Origin: Prevotellaceae bacterium
Lineage (GTDB): Bacteria; Bacteroidota; Bacteroidia; Bacteroidales; Bacteroidaceae
Direction: 5' to 3'
Length of the DNA: 64,000 nucleotides
NCBI GenBank assembly: GCA_015257125.1
Contig: JABZKU010000011.1
Coordinates: forward strand, 1 to 64,000
Shown here: piece by piece, positions 1-8,188 of the stretch
Layout of the letters: each line of letters opens with the position of its first letter
Numbering within the stretch: the stretch's first letter is position 1
The notes under the pieces: generated by a model
Told to the model about the DNA's origin: nothing
Database searches by the model: none
The model's input: the letters and a program-made list of their open reading frames with translations, nothing else
Program-made: the position numbers and the translations under genes

Positions 1-99
1 AAAAGAGAGCATTATGCCCCCTTTCAGGAGTACATTTGACCATTAAGCCAAAATGGGCGAAATCTTCACACATATCGTTTAGGTTTTCAAGTGGTTAAA

Positions 100-150
100 G
101 GTGAAGGTGAAGGGTGAAGGCAAGAATTCAGAACTCGGTGAGTGCGCGAT
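100..150 (+). repeat. GGTGAAGG block, copy 1
   Basis: Three overlapping GGTGAA words start at 100, 106 and 113. They are followed by a stretch that aligns with 62657-62702, sharing GGTGAAGGGTGAAGGCAA and then a downstream GAGTGCG. Both copies lie roughly 100 bp before a 21-bp phased A-tract array, so the two together may form one composite intergenic element. Its function is unknown. Confidence 0.6.
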
Positions 151-257
151 GTGGGAGCACGTGTCCGCGTAGACGCACCTATACGCGCAGCGGAGGAGCT
201 GACAAAATGAGCAAGAGTGACAAACGCGTTACATTCCCAGTAAGGTAGGGAGGAAGG

Positions 258-420
258 TACGATATGAAAGTGGGGAAGTAGGGCGAGAAAACTGGGAGGT
301 TTGTCGAGAAAGGAGGGAAGTACGAAGCGAAAATAGGCAGGTAGGAAGTGAAAGGTGGGAGGTGCGAAGGAAAAACAGGGAAGTAGGAAGTGAAAGGAGG
401 GGGATTTCGAAAGAAAGTCC
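258..420 (+). repeat. 21-bp phased GAAA array A
   Basis: GAAA words start at 266, 287, 308, 329, 350, 370/371, 392 and 413, a near-exact 21-bp period over eight units. The sequence between them is purine-rich (GGGAAGTAGG-like) but not identical from unit to unit. The phase weakens after 420. There is no conserved repeat/spacer structure, so this is not a CRISPR. A-tracts two helical turns apart lie on one face of the helix and could curve the DNA. Confidence 0.8.
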
Positions 421-505
421 ACTACTTTTTTGATCCAAAAGGGCAACACTCGAAAAATCCAAACTTTTTCTTCCAAAACTACACGATTATCCGAAAGAAA
501 AGCAT

Positions 506-513
506 TATCTTTG
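506..513 (+). promoter_or_regulatory. Possible -7 box TATCTTTG
   Basis: This is a perfect TAnnTTTG word, but there is no TTG about 20 bp upstream, so it is weaker than the other promoters in the window. Downstream on the same strand lie a 6-bp hairpin (544-558), a 15-codon reading frame (578-625) and a hairpin (629-659). If active, it would make a short RNA running towards the 3' end of malQ. Confidence 0.3.
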
Positions 514-628
514 CGCTTGACAAAACACAACTTTCCCCTTTTCTGTCGCAAAGCGACATCAATATAGTGCAACATCCATGAACTATTTCCCTACGGTTCA
601 GCACAAATACTCTTTAACATATTGAAAA

Positions 629-659
629 ATCCCGATACTCCACCGGGGAGCATCGGGAT
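629..659 (-). terminator. Hairpin terminator after malQ
   Basis: A 13-bp stem pairs 629-641 with 647-659 with one mismatch. Read on the minus strand it is followed by TTTTTCAAT. It lies about 130 bp past the malQ stop and fits a rho-independent terminator for that gene. Confidence 0.6.
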
Positions 660-671
660 ATCGGCAAAAAG

Positions 672-749
672 CTAAATTTCGAAATTTAGTAACGAGAGCG
701 AGCGGTTTATATAACCGTGAGTTGCGTTGAAACTCAATAGACTCGAGTC
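672..749. other. Tiled inverted repeats in the malQ 3' region
   Basis: Four inverted repeats follow one another: a perfect 18-bp palindrome at 672-689 (CTAAATTTC/GAAATTTAG), CGGTT/AACCG at 703-717, TGAGTT/AACTCA at 718-736, and a perfect 10-bp palindrome GACTCGAGTC at 740-749. With the hairpin at 629-659 this makes five structures in 121 bp. It may be a folded 3' untranslated region or a small RNA. No known RNA family was recognised. Confidence 0.5.
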
Positions 750-790
750 GAACAAACCGAAAAACCTCGAAATGGTCGAAAGCGTCGCAT

Positions 791-3469
791 TTAAGCCCGT
801 CGTCCATCGAGCAGAAGTTGGCGGAGTCGCGCGTTGAAATCAGATTGCTGCATGAGCGTTTCGAGACTGATGTGCATGCAATAACGCCAGTAGTGACGCG
901 GGTTCGCGGGTTCGTTGATGCGTTCGGCGTCGACATCGGGCAGGCGCAGGCGGTCGTCGATGGCGAGCCAGTCTTGCCACGGGAGGATGCAGAGCATGGA
1001 GGGACAGTCGACATGGCGGCGCACGATTTCCTCGCACAACCAGGCCGGGGCATCTGTGGGGGCATCGCCGCCGTGGCCGAGCACCTCGAAGAAATAGCGC
1101 GCCGAACGCGTTGAATCTTCCTGCCACCATCCACGCAGTGTGGACATGTCGTGCGTGCCAGTACTGCACACCGACCAACGGGGATAGACTTCGACGTCGG
1201 CAAATTCGCGACCGTAGGCTTTGGGCATGCGCTCAATCTCGAGGGTAAGGAGTTGAAGTTGCTCCATTACCCAGGGCACGCAATCGGGCACCATGCCCAA
1301 ATCTTCGCCACAAGGCAGCATGGCGGTGGCGCAGCTGAGCGCAGGGAGTTTGGCCATGGCCGAGGCATACCAGAAATCGTTGTGACGCTCGTAATAGAAC
1401 GTATGGTGCAGGCGCTCAAAAGCCTTTCGCTCGTCGGCACCGAGGCGCTCGAAAACGTAGGTATGATGTCCTTCAATGCGGGGATGGTAGTGTTCGCGCT
1501 GCAAGGGGTCTTCGATGAAGAGAACGTTCTCAAGCAGGGCGAACAACCCCTCGCGGACTTGGTTTTCGCCGAGGCGGCCACGGTATTCGCGGTTAAGGAA
1601 ATCATCGACAGCACGCTGGGTGGCGAACTCGGGGCGGAAGTGCCAAATGTCGTAGTGCGAATGCGTGAGGAAGGTGCGGCGCACCCAGTCTGCGCGTTCG
1701 CAGAACAAGCGTTCGAGCAAGGCGTCGTTGACAAATGGCCGCGTCAAGAAGTCGCGATCGAACGTAAGCCCTGCGGCTTCGATCTCGCTCACAGCATAGG
1801 GCATGGACGGCACAAAGCGCCCGAGGAGTCCGCGCACGCTGTGGGTGGGAATTTCCCAAATGCGGAAAAATCCCAAGATGTGGTCGATGCGATAGGCCGA
1901 GAAATGTTCGGACATCTTGATATATCGGCGCTTCCACCAGGAGTAATCGTCGGCGGCCATGGCGTCCCAGTTGTACGTGGGAAAGCCCCAGTTTTGCCCC
2001 GTAAGCGAGAAGGCATCGGGGGGTGCACCTGCCGAACCACGGAGATTGAAATAATGCGGTTCCGTCCACGCTTCGACAGAACAACGGGAGATGCCGATGG
2101 GGATATCGCCCTTGAGCACCACCCCACTCCGCCGCGCATGGGCAGCGACATCACTGAGTTGCGTGTGCAAAAGATATTGGACGTAGCAATAATAATCGTA
2201 GGATTCGCGGTCGGGGCTGTCCGGAGCGAAGGTTTTGGCCACGGACTGCGCGTCATAGGCACTATGTTGCGGCCACGCGCTGAAATCGGGCGTGCCAAAC
2301 TTGTCGCGCAAGGCCGAAAAAGCGGCGTAGGCCGGTAACCAGTCCTCACTATGCGCAGCGAAAGCGGCGAAAGCCTGCGTTTTCAAGAGTTCGCGCCCAT
2401 GACTACGGAAAGAAAGCAGGAGGTAATCGCGCTTGAGTTTGTTGACACGGGCATAATCGATTACAGACAAGGCGTTGAGTTCACGAAACTCGCGTTCAAA
2501 AGCGGCTTGTTTCTGCGCATCGGGCAACGGCGGCAAGGCGCGCAGGTCAACAAACATCGGGTGGAAGGCGTAGACCGAAATGGCGTTGTAGGGGTAGGAA
2601 TCGGTGTTCTCCCCCGTGAGCGTGGTGTCGTGGATGGGGAGTATCTGCAACACGCGTTGTCCGGTGGCGGCCATCCAGTCGACCATCGTTTTGAGATCGC
2701 CAAAGTCGCCCACACCTTGGCTGCCCTCACTACGCAAGGAGAACACGGGGATTGCGGTACCGGCCATGCGCGGCGCGAGGGCTTCGAAATACACTTCGAC
2801 TTCGGGCAGGATGTGGTGGACACCATTTTCAGACGCTGCGATTTCCAAACGGCGGTTGTCACCGCTCTCCCAATGTACCACGCGGCGCGCCCCTTCGTCC
2901 ACGGCTACAAATTTGTATTCGCAACCGTTGATGAGCAAACCGGCGTCGAGCGTCAACTGCCACACACCGGGAGCAATTTCGTCGAAGGGCACTGCGGCAT
3001 ACTCGTCCCACGCGCCGAGCGAGGGCGTGGAACCGAGGAGTGCGAGGTGCAACCCCTTTCTGCGTAAGCCGGGAGAGAGAACACGAAAGGCCACACTACA
3101 ATGTGCCAACGAAGGCGAGGGAGCACCGGGCAGGGTGGGATGCGTAACGGCGGAAGAGAACAGCGCACTCTCCTGCGGGAGATCGCGCCAACGGTCGTCG
3201 ACGAGATAGGTGTCGTCAAGGCGACTTTCGATGCGCAGACGATGAGTAAGGTTGCCCTGCTCGCGGCGCACGCAGCGGTAGCCTTGCCATACAGCATAGC
3301 GATAAGTGAGTACCTGCGCCGCATGCAGGCCGGTGAGGGTAATTTCGCCCTCCCACTCTCCGGGAGCAGTTTCGCTAAGCGGAAGTGTGGGTGCAGAAAG
3401 GTTTTCCCATTCGAGACGGAGCATCTCGCCGGGGGCTGCAAAATAGGGGATGTGGAAACGGAGTTTCAT
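791..3469 (-). CDS. malQ: 4-alpha-glucanotransferase with two CBM20 domains
   Basis: This is a GH77 amylomaltase that transfers alpha-1,4-glucan segments between maltodextrins, as in glycogen and starch breakdown. It has 892 residues. Two starch-binding CBM20 modules lie at about 1-100 and 125-215 and the GH77 barrel fills the rest. The nucleophile Asp sits in YRIDHILGF near residue 529, the acid/base Glu in GEDLGMV near 722, and the late motif STGTHDMSTLRGWW is present. Tandem CBM20 plus GH77 is the layout of plant DPE2 and Bacteroidales MalQ. The frame is open further upstream, but that extension runs through the tRNA-Gly gene and the promoter, so I chose the ATG at 3469. No signal peptide is visible, which suggests a cytoplasmic enzyme. 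Confidence 0.95.
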   Translation of the reverse strand: MKLRFHIPYFAAPGEMLRLEWENLSAPTLPLSETAPGEWEGEITLTGLHAAQVLTYRYAVWQGYRCVRREQGNLTHRLRIESRLDDTYLVDDRWRDLPQESALFSSAVTHPTLPGAPSPSLAHCSVAFRVLSPGLRRKGLHLALLGSTPSLGAWDEYAAVPFDEIAPGVWQLTLDAGLLINGCEYKFVAVDEGARRVVHWESGDNRRLEIAASENGVHHILPEVEVYFEALAPRMAGTAIPVFSLRSEGSQGVGDFGDLKTMVDWMAATGQRVLQILPIHDTTLTGENTDSYPYNAISVYAFHPMFVDLRALPPLPDAQKQAAFEREFRELNALSVIDYARVNKLKRDYLLLSFRSHGRELLKTQAFAAFAAHSEDWLPAYAAFSALRDKFGTPDFSAWPQHSAYDAQSVAKTFAPDSPDRESYDYYCYVQYLLHTQLSDVAAHARRSGVVLKGDIPIGISRCSVEAWTEPHYFNLRGSAGAPPDAFSLTGQNWGFPTYNWDAMAADDYSWWKRRYIKMSEHFSAYRIDHILGFFRIWEIPTHSVRGLLGRFVPSMPYAVSEIEAAGLTFDRDFLTRPFVNDALLERLFCERADWVRRTFLTHSHYDIWHFRPEFATQRAVDDFLNREYRGRLGENQVREGLFALLENVLFIEDPLQREHYHPRIEGHHTYVFERLGADERKAFERLHHTFYYERHNDFWYASAMAKLPALSCATAMLPCGEDLGMVPDCVPWVMEQLQLLTLEIERMPKAYGREFADVEVYPRWSVCSTGTHDMSTLRGWWQEDSTRSARYFFEVLGHGGDAPTDAPAWLCEEIVRRHVDCPSMLCILPWQDWLAIDDRLRLPDVDAERINEPANPRHYWRYCMHISLETLMQQSDFNARLRQLLLDGRRA

Positions 3470-3492
3470 CGTGTAGGGAGATTGGTTTGCTT

Positions 3493-3523
3493 CAAAAGTA
3501 CGCATTCTCCTGCGCATTGACAA
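3493..3523 (-). promoter_or_regulatory. malQ promoter
   Basis: On the minus strand a TTG (complement of 3521-3523) is followed after exactly 20 bp by TACTTTTG (3493-3500). This is the Bacteroidetes housekeeping consensus, about 25 bp before the malQ ATG. Confidence 0.7.
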
Positions 3524-3618
3524 GCCAATCGTCCAAAAAGAGAAAAAGTAGAGGAAAGGTGCAACCGCTGTTGCACAAAAAAAGAAGCGAACCAAGTAAA
3601 AACTTGATTCGCCTTGAG

Positions 3619-3691
3619 AGCGGAAAACGAGACTCGAACTCGCGACCCCAACCTTGGCAAGGTTGTGCTCTACCAACTGAGCTATTTCCGC
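3619..3691 (-). tRNA. tRNA-Gly (GCC)
   Basis: Read on the minus strand this is a 73-nt cloverleaf. Acceptor GCGGAAA pairs with TTTCCGC, the D arm contains AGCTCAGTTGGTAGAGC, the anticodon is GCC and the T arm contains GTTCGAGTC. The discriminator is U, as usual for bacterial tRNA-Gly. No CCA is encoded. It lies just downstream of tRNA-Leu, so the two are probably co-transcribed. Confidence 0.96.
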
Positions 3692-3697
3692 AGAATG

Positions 3698-3781
3698 TGA
3701 AGAGGAGGAGACTCGAACTCCCACGTCGCAATTGACACTACCCCCTCAAAGTAGCGCGTCTACCAATTCCGCCACCTCTCC
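3698..3781 (-). tRNA. tRNA-Leu (GAG)
   Basis: This 84-nt class II tRNA has a long variable arm. Acceptor GGAGAGG pairs with CCTCTTC with one G-U, the discriminator is A as leucyl-tRNA synthetase requires, and the anticodon is GAG, reading CUC and CUU. No CCA is encoded. It is the first gene of the tRNA pair behind the promoter at 3874-3904. Confidence 0.95.
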
Positions 3782-3873
3782 AGGTTCACATTCACTTGAC
3801 ATTTTGTTCAGCGAGGGGGTAAATTCGCTGTGTCTTGCGTTGTGGCATCGGGCTTGCTTCCCGTTTGCGATTG

Positions 3874-3904
3874 CAAAAGTACTACATGTTTCGGAATTGG
3901 CCAA
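3874..3904 (-). promoter_or_regulatory. Promoter of the tRNA pair
   Basis: A minus-strand TTG (3902-3904), exactly 20 bp, then TACTTTTG (3874-3881), which is the same octamer as at malQ. It would start transcription about 85 bp before tRNA-Leu. Confidence 0.65.
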
Positions 3905-4095
3905 GGCTTGGGGCAAGAAAAATGCATTTTCTCGTGCATTTTCCTGCACAACGGGCGAAAACGTAGCTATTTTCTGCCGGTAACTGCGGTAGCGATGACG
4001 CAATACACAAGATGCTCTACCGGAAGGTACGGACTGTAAACAAAATGCGCTTTCTTATACTATATGCGGGGGATCTGGTCTTCTTCCCTCAAAAG

Positions 4096-4135
4096 ACATC
4101 TCCCACTTTTCGGGTTTTCGAAAAGTGGGAGATGT
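4096..4135 (-). terminator. lrgB terminator (bidirectional hairpin)
   Basis: A perfect 17-bp stem pairs 4096-4112 with 4119-4135 across a 6-nt loop. It starts a few bases after the lrgB stop. There is a T-run on the plus side and a shorter CTTTTG on the minus side, so it could stop transcription from both directions. Confidence 0.85.
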
Positions 4136-4139
4136 TTTT

Positions 4140-4904
4140 TTAGATCAAGCCCATGATGCGGAGGACGATGGGCGTGAGAATGGCTGTGAGGACACCGTTG
4201 GCGATCAGACCAAGGCTGGCGAAGGCACCATATTTAGCCCCGTTCTCCATCGCTCGCGAAGTTCCTACGGCGTGGGAAGCGGCTCCCATGCTGAGACCTT
4301 GTGCGATCGGACTTTTTACGCGCCCAATTTGCAATACGCGGAAACCGGTAACGGCTCCCAACAAACCAACAATGACCACAATGGCCGCCGTGAGCGAGGG
4401 AATACCGCCAAGGGTGCGACACACTTCCATGGCGATGGGCGTCGTCACACTTTTCGGGGCGAGCGAAATGACTACCGGTTTTGAAGCACCGAGCAGTTGC
4501 GCCGTGACCACAGCCGAGACAATACCGACCACACAGCCCACCGTTTGCGAAAGCAAAATGGGGATCAACTGTTTGCGAATGACTTTCAACTGCTGATAGA
4601 GGGGGACGCCGAGGGCGACAATGGCGGGTTTGAGCCAAAACTCAATTTGTGAACCGGCCTTGTGATAGGTGTCGTACTGTATGCCGGTGAGTTTGAGAAA
4701 AGCGATCATCGCCCCAATCGTGATGAGAATGGGATTGAAGAGCACCCATCCCGTGCGGCGCTGCACCATCTTGGCCAAAAAGAAGATAGCGAACGTGAGT
4801 CCGATCAGCACAAACTCGTTGTCGAGCGCGTCGATAAAGTGGTTTCCGATCAGGGCAAAGCGTTCGGAGAGCGAGAGGAGCAGACTATTTGTGGAAGGGG
4901 CCAT
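4140..4904 (-). CDS. lrgB: LrgB/CidB family membrane protein
   Basis: This 254-residue integral membrane protein has about seven hydrophobic segments and no enzyme motif. It matches the LrgB family, whose members work with a small LrgA protein in murein-hydrolase or antiholin-like control and, in some bacteria, in metabolite export. The ATG at 4904 lies inside the end of lrgA (20-bp overlap), so translation is probably coupled. An upstream extension in the same frame would run far into lrgA, so I rejected it. The family assignment rests on overall sequence character and on the lrgA-lrgB pairing. Confidence 0.88.
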   Translation of the reverse strand: MAPSTNSLLLSLSERFALIGNHFIDALDNEFVLIGLTFAIFFLAKMVQRRTGWVLFNPILITIGAMIAFLKLTGIQYDTYHKAGSQIEFWLKPAIVALGVPLYQQLKVIRKQLIPILLSQTVGCVVGIVSAVVTAQLLGASKPVVISLAPKSVTTPIAMEVCRTLGGIPSLTAAIVVIVGLLGAVTGFRVLQIGRVKSPIAQGLSMGAASHAVGTSRAMENGAKYGAFASLGLIANGVLTAILTPIVLRIMGLI

Positions 4905-5235
4905 AACGACGTACGATTTGGTGAGTCCAACCGGTGGATAACAGAACAAGCACGGTGCTGACGAGCGTGGCAATGGTGATGGGCCAGAAGTCGCGAGCGA
5001 TGGTGTCGAAATTGAGCATGAGCGCAACGCCGGGTGGTACGAAGAAGAAACCGAGATTACTCAAAAGGAAGTCTGAAATCGCTTTTACCCATTCGAGTTT
5101 CACCCACCCCATTTCGAGAAAAGCGGCGAGCAACAGCATTCCGACGATGCTCCCGGGGAGACTCAAGCCGGTGACGGCAACAAGGAGTTCACCGAGCGCC
5201 ATGCAACCGAAAAGAATTGTGCATTGTTTGACCAT
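4885..5235 (-). CDS. lrgA: LrgA/CidA family holin-like protein
   Basis: This 116-residue protein has four hydrophobic segments and the typical loop LSLPGSIVGMLLL after the first two. LrgA/CidA proteins resemble phage holins and pair with LrgB. The last 20 bp overlap the start of lrgB. I found no clear TAnnTTTG promoter directly upstream; the terminator of the eamA operon ends about 40 bp before it. Confidence 0.9.
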   Translation of the reverse strand: MVKQCTILFGCMALGELLVAVTGLSLPGSIVGMLLLAAFLEMGWVKLEWVKAISDFLLSNLGFFFVPPGVALMLNFDTIARDFWPITIATLVSTVLVLLSTGWTHQIVRRYGPFHK

Positions 5236-5274
5236 GATGTTCGTGATGATTTTGGATATGAGGCGAAATTACAT

Positions 5275-5304
5275 AAAAAAAGGCACGACGGCTCGGCCGT
5301 CGTG
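5275..5304 (-). terminator. Terminator of the eamA operon
   Basis: CACGACGG (5284-5291) pairs with CCGTCGTG (5297-5304). On the minus strand it is followed by CCTTTTTTTATG. This is a textbook intrinsic terminator closing the 8892-5419 gene run. Confidence 0.9.
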
Positions 5305-5418
5305 TTAAATGTGAACGGAAACGCCACACGATTCCTCTCGCTGCTTGTTCCGTTGCACAAAGCAGTACCTTTATCGCCCCGACGCTTCCGCGTAAAGGTG
5401 CGGAGAGCGGAACAAAGA

Positions 5419-6330
5419 TTATGCTTTGCGCCGCAATATAATAATGAGTACGGCGGGCAGAATCAACCCGATGCCGGCTGCCATCGAGGGGGTGAGTTCT
5501 TCACCCAAAAAGAGGATACCGAGTACGAGCGCAGTGAGGGGTTCGAGCACGCCGAGGATCGAAGCGACTGTAGGACCGACATTTTGTGTGGAGTAGACCA
5601 GTGCGAGGTTGGTGACCACCGTGCAAATAACCGAGAGCAAACAGAGGTTGAGCCAACCCGATGCGGAGGGGATGAGGGCATAATGCGCCGAGATGTCAAA
5701 ATCCGCACGTTCATAGGCGATGAACGCGGCGAAGATGAGCGCGCCGAAAGCCATCACATAGAACGTGAGTTTCACCACCGGCATCTGCGACACACGCGAA
5801 CGATTGACGCGAATGAGGTAGAGGGCAAAACACAGCGCCGAGATGATTTCAAGCACAATCCCTAACCACTGTGCGCCTCCGCCGACGCCGGAGAGTAAGG
5901 CGACTCCGGCAATGGAAAGGCCGATGGCGACCCACGTCGAAAGGCGACTGCGCTCACGAAAAAAGATCATCATGATGAGCGCTGTGAGGATCGGATAGGT
6001 GAAATGGAGCGTTGTCGCTACCCCACTGCTGCTGCAATAGCGATAGCCCGAGATGAGAAACAAAGCAGCGCCGTTGCTCAAAAAGGCCAACTGCACCAAA
6101 CGCACGAATTCGGCGTAGGTGATGCGAAAACTTTCGCGTCGCACGAACATGATCGCCGCCAAGATGAGGGAGGCGATGCCGAAACGATAGAACAAAATGG
6201 TGGACGAGGACAAGGGCAGTCCCACGGCCGGCGCTTGGAGTTCTTTCGTGAACAAGGGAATAAACCCATAGCACACAGCGGCCATCAGGCCGAGAAAGAG
6301 ACCGACGCTCGATTTGTCGAAGTTAAACAT
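5419..6330 (-). CDS. EamA/DMT-family transporter
   Basis: This 303-residue protein has ten hydrophobic segments arranged as two EamA repeats. The first repeat includes GLMAAVCYGFIPLFTKEL and the second ends in a typical GxxLILPAVLIIIL helix followed by a basic tail (RRKA). Members of the drug/metabolite transporter superfamily export amino acids or other small molecules; the substrate cannot be told from sequence. It starts 15 bp after the aroB stop and is the last gene of its operon. Confidence 0.88.
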   Translation of the reverse strand: MFNFDKSSVGLFLGLMAAVCYGFIPLFTKELQAPAVGLPLSSSTILFYRFGIASLILAAIMFVRRESFRITYAEFVRLVQLAFLSNGAALFLISGYRYCSSSGVATTLHFTYPILTALIMMIFFRERSRLSTWVAIGLSIAGVALLSGVGGGAQWLGIVLEIISALCFALYLIRVNRSRVSQMPVVKLTFYVMAFGALIFAAFIAYERADFDISAHYALIPSASGWLNLCLLSVICTVVTNLALVYSTQNVGPTVASILGVLEPLTALVLGILFLGEELTPSMAAGIGLILPAVLIIILRRKA

Positions 6331-6345
6331 GGTATGGTTTGGGAA

Positions 6346-7389
6346 TTAGGCTTCGCGGAGAAAGTCGAAGGCTTCGTTGATGAGCTGGGACTCCGCGGTT
6401 TGGTCGAGAATGATTTTACCCACCTCGCCCAACTGCGTGAAGTTCACCACACCGGCCGTATTTTTCTTGTCGTGGAGCATGATTTCTCGGAGCGCATCGT
6501 AGTCATCGCAGGTGATCGGCGGGCGACCATAATGCTCCGTCACATAGCGCGTGACGGCGTGGAGGTGATCCGTCGGGAAACCAAGGCGTGTGGCGGCGAT
6601 AAAGAGTTCGCAAACCAATCCCCAGGCTACAGCGTAGCCATGCAACACGGGCGTGTTGCGGCGAAGCATGAGGCTTTCGATGGCATGCCCCACAGTGTGT
6701 CCGAGGTTGAGCGCCTTGCGCAATCCACGCTCCGTGGGATCTTGCTCAACGATGCTCGATTTGAACTCTATGCTCTCTTTGACCATCGGCAACAAGGCGG
6801 CGTAATCCGGATTAGCGATGTCAAACTGCAAATGTTGCACGAGCATTTGTTTGTCTTTGAGCAGGGCGTGTTTCAGCATCTCGGCATAACCGGAACGGAA
6901 GTTCTCTTCGTCGAGCGAACGCAGGAACTCCGTGCTGATCACCACATAGTTGGCTTCTTGAAATGCACCAATCTCATTTTTATAATCCCCGAAGTTGATT
7001 CCCGTTTTGCCGCCGACCGAAGCATCGACCATGGCCAAAAGCGTCGTGGGCACATTGACAAAGCGGATGCCGCGCTTAAATGTCGCGGCGGCAAATCCAC
7101 CGAGATCCGTTACCATGCCCCCGCCGACATTGATCAGCAGCGAGTGGCGCGTGGCACCGGTCTGTTGCAATTCTTGCCAAACGGTGGAGAGAGTTTCGAG
7201 GTTCTTATGGTCGTCGCCGGCGCGCACCGTAATGAGGTGAGCGGGCACGGGGCATTGTGCTTTCAGTTGTACGGCGATGGGCGCAGTGTGCTCATCGGCG
7301 AGCCACACCACCCGATCCGTTCCGGGAAGCGTGTCAATAATTGCGCGGAGCGCACTCGCTGCGTCCTGTGAATAAAGTATCGTCTGCAT
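6346..7389 (-). CDS. aroB: 3-dehydroquinate synthase
   Basis: AroB cyclises DAHP to 3-dehydroquinate, the second step of the shikimate pathway, using NAD and a divalent metal. The protein has 347 residues. The NAD-binding stretch GGGMVTDLGGFAAATFKRG, the loop VPTTLLAMVDASVGGKTGIN and the metal-binding LNLGHTVGHAIES are all intact. The ATG at 7389 begins with MQTILYS; an upstream in-frame ATG would run into the thioesterase gene. aroE lies separately at 20269. Confidence 0.96.
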   Translation of the reverse strand: MQTILYSQDAASALRAIIDTLPGTDRVVWLADEHTAPIAVQLKAQCPVPAHLITVRAGDDHKNLETLSTVWQELQQTGATRHSLLINVGGGMVTDLGGFAAATFKRGIRFVNVPTTLLAMVDASVGGKTGINFGDYKNEIGAFQEANYVVISTEFLRSLDEENFRSGYAEMLKHALLKDKQMLVQHLQFDIANPDYAALLPMVKESIEFKSSIVEQDPTERGLRKALNLGHTVGHAIESLMLRRNTPVLHGYAVAWGLVCELFIAATRLGFPTDHLHAVTRYVTEHYGRPPITCDDYDALREIMLHDKKNTAGVVNFTQLGEVGKIILDQTAESQLINEAFDFLREA

Positions 7390-7432
7390 GTTGTGTGTTG
7401 TGATTCTTCCTAAATGTGTCCGTTTGCTCCGG

Positions 7433-7858
7433 TTATGCCGTGGCTCCGGATTCATATTGTTCGATGGCGTGGCGATAGCTGTCGGGAATCTCCACAGAGT
7501 GTCCCTTTTTCAGATCGACGCACACCATCACGGTTTCTGCTTGGCAAACCACGCGCTCAGTCACCTGATTGACGGCGCGTTGTTGCAGCGTGAAACTCTT
7601 ATTGCCCAAACGACTCACCCGCGTTTCGATCACAATTTGATCTTCGTAGAGGATGGGTTCGATGAAATCGGCATGAATGCTCGCCACCAGCGGCACCACC
7701 GGTTGTAAACGGAAATCAGGGCAGAGCACCGTCGAAAAATAATTTTCTTTTCCGAGATCGTAAAACGAGAAATACACGTTGTTGTTCACGTGCTGATACG
7801 CATCGAGATCGTTGAAACGAATTTGGATCGGGGTGCGATGACGAAAGATTTCAGTCAT
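7433..7858 (-). CDS. Acyl-CoA thioesterase, 4HBT hotdog fold
   Basis: This 141-residue single hotdog domain carries the 4-hydroxybenzoyl-CoA thioesterase-type motif IRFNDLDAYQHVNNNVYFSF near the N-terminus, including the catalytic Asp and the helix-start HVNN. Such proteins hydrolyse acyl-CoA or acyl-ACP; the YbgC/FadM group is the closest by length. It lies between a small unknown gene and aroB with gaps of about 42 bp. The physiological substrate is unknown. Confidence 0.9.
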   Translation of the reverse strand: MTEIFRHRTPIQIRFNDLDAYQHVNNNVYFSFYDLGKENYFSTVLCPDFRLQPVVPLVASIHADFIEPILYEDQIVIETRVSRLGNKSFTLQQRAVNQVTERVVCQAETVMVCVDLKKGHSVEIPDSYRHAIEQYESGATA

Positions 7859-7900
7859 GAGGGGAAGAAATAGATAAGAAAGTGCGAAGTGTCGTTCGTT

Positions 7901-8188
7901 TTATAGTCCAAAGTCCCGCGCCACGGCAGCACAGCGCGCGGCATCGGGGCGCCATTCCATGGTCTCATCGTCGAGGGCACAGAGATCGCGCAGGGCATAA
8001 ATGCCACGCTCTTCATCGGTGGCTTGTACACCGGCCGAGGCAAACAAGTGATTGCGCGCATCCACCACACGCACGGCTTCTTGACAATAGTCTGCCGCTT
8101 CGCCGGTGGAGCGCAACGCAGCACTCACATAGTGCAAGAGCGCTTGCACGAAATCGTCGTGTTCGGGGTGGCGCGATGCGTTCATCAT
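7901..8188 (-). CDS. Small protein of unknown function
   Basis: This is a 95-residue, mostly helical, acidic protein rich in Ala and Asp with no signal peptide or membrane segment. The start overlaps the end of the preceding gene by four bases (ATGA), which points to translational coupling and supports both frames as real. Two ATG codons lie side by side; the first is used here. I recognise no family. Confidence 0.65.
   Translation of the reverse strand: MMNASRHPEHDDFVQALLHYVSAALRSTGEAADYCQEAVRVVDARNHLFASAGVQATDEERGIYALRDLCALDDETMEWRPDAARCAAVARDFGL

Larger units (their letters stand above)
1..505. other. Gene-free left edge
   Basis: I see no credible gene here. Open frames on the minus strand across 87-575 translate into heptad-like low-complexity strings that only reflect the 21-bp phased repeat, so I do not treat them as genes. 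The stretch holds a GGTGAAGG block (100-150) and the phased A-tract array (258-420), both described separately. Confidence 0.7.

Noticed and set aside
258..420. CRISPR-like array
   Set aside because: The spacing is regular, but only four or five bases per unit are constant, the unit is 21 bp, and no cas gene is present.
87..575. Minus-strand 162-codon open frame at the left edge
   Set aside because: Its translation is a low-complexity heptad string produced by the 21-bp phased array, and it contains a promoter-like box. It has no domain and no plausible start region.
3470..3724. N-terminal extension of MalQ by 85 residues
   Set aside because: The extension is the translation of tRNA-Gly and the malQ promoter region, and it does not resemble the family.
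3905..4080. Phased array between the tRNA genes and lrgB
   Set aside because: Only two GAAA words about 40 bp apart and some T-tracts; too little to call.
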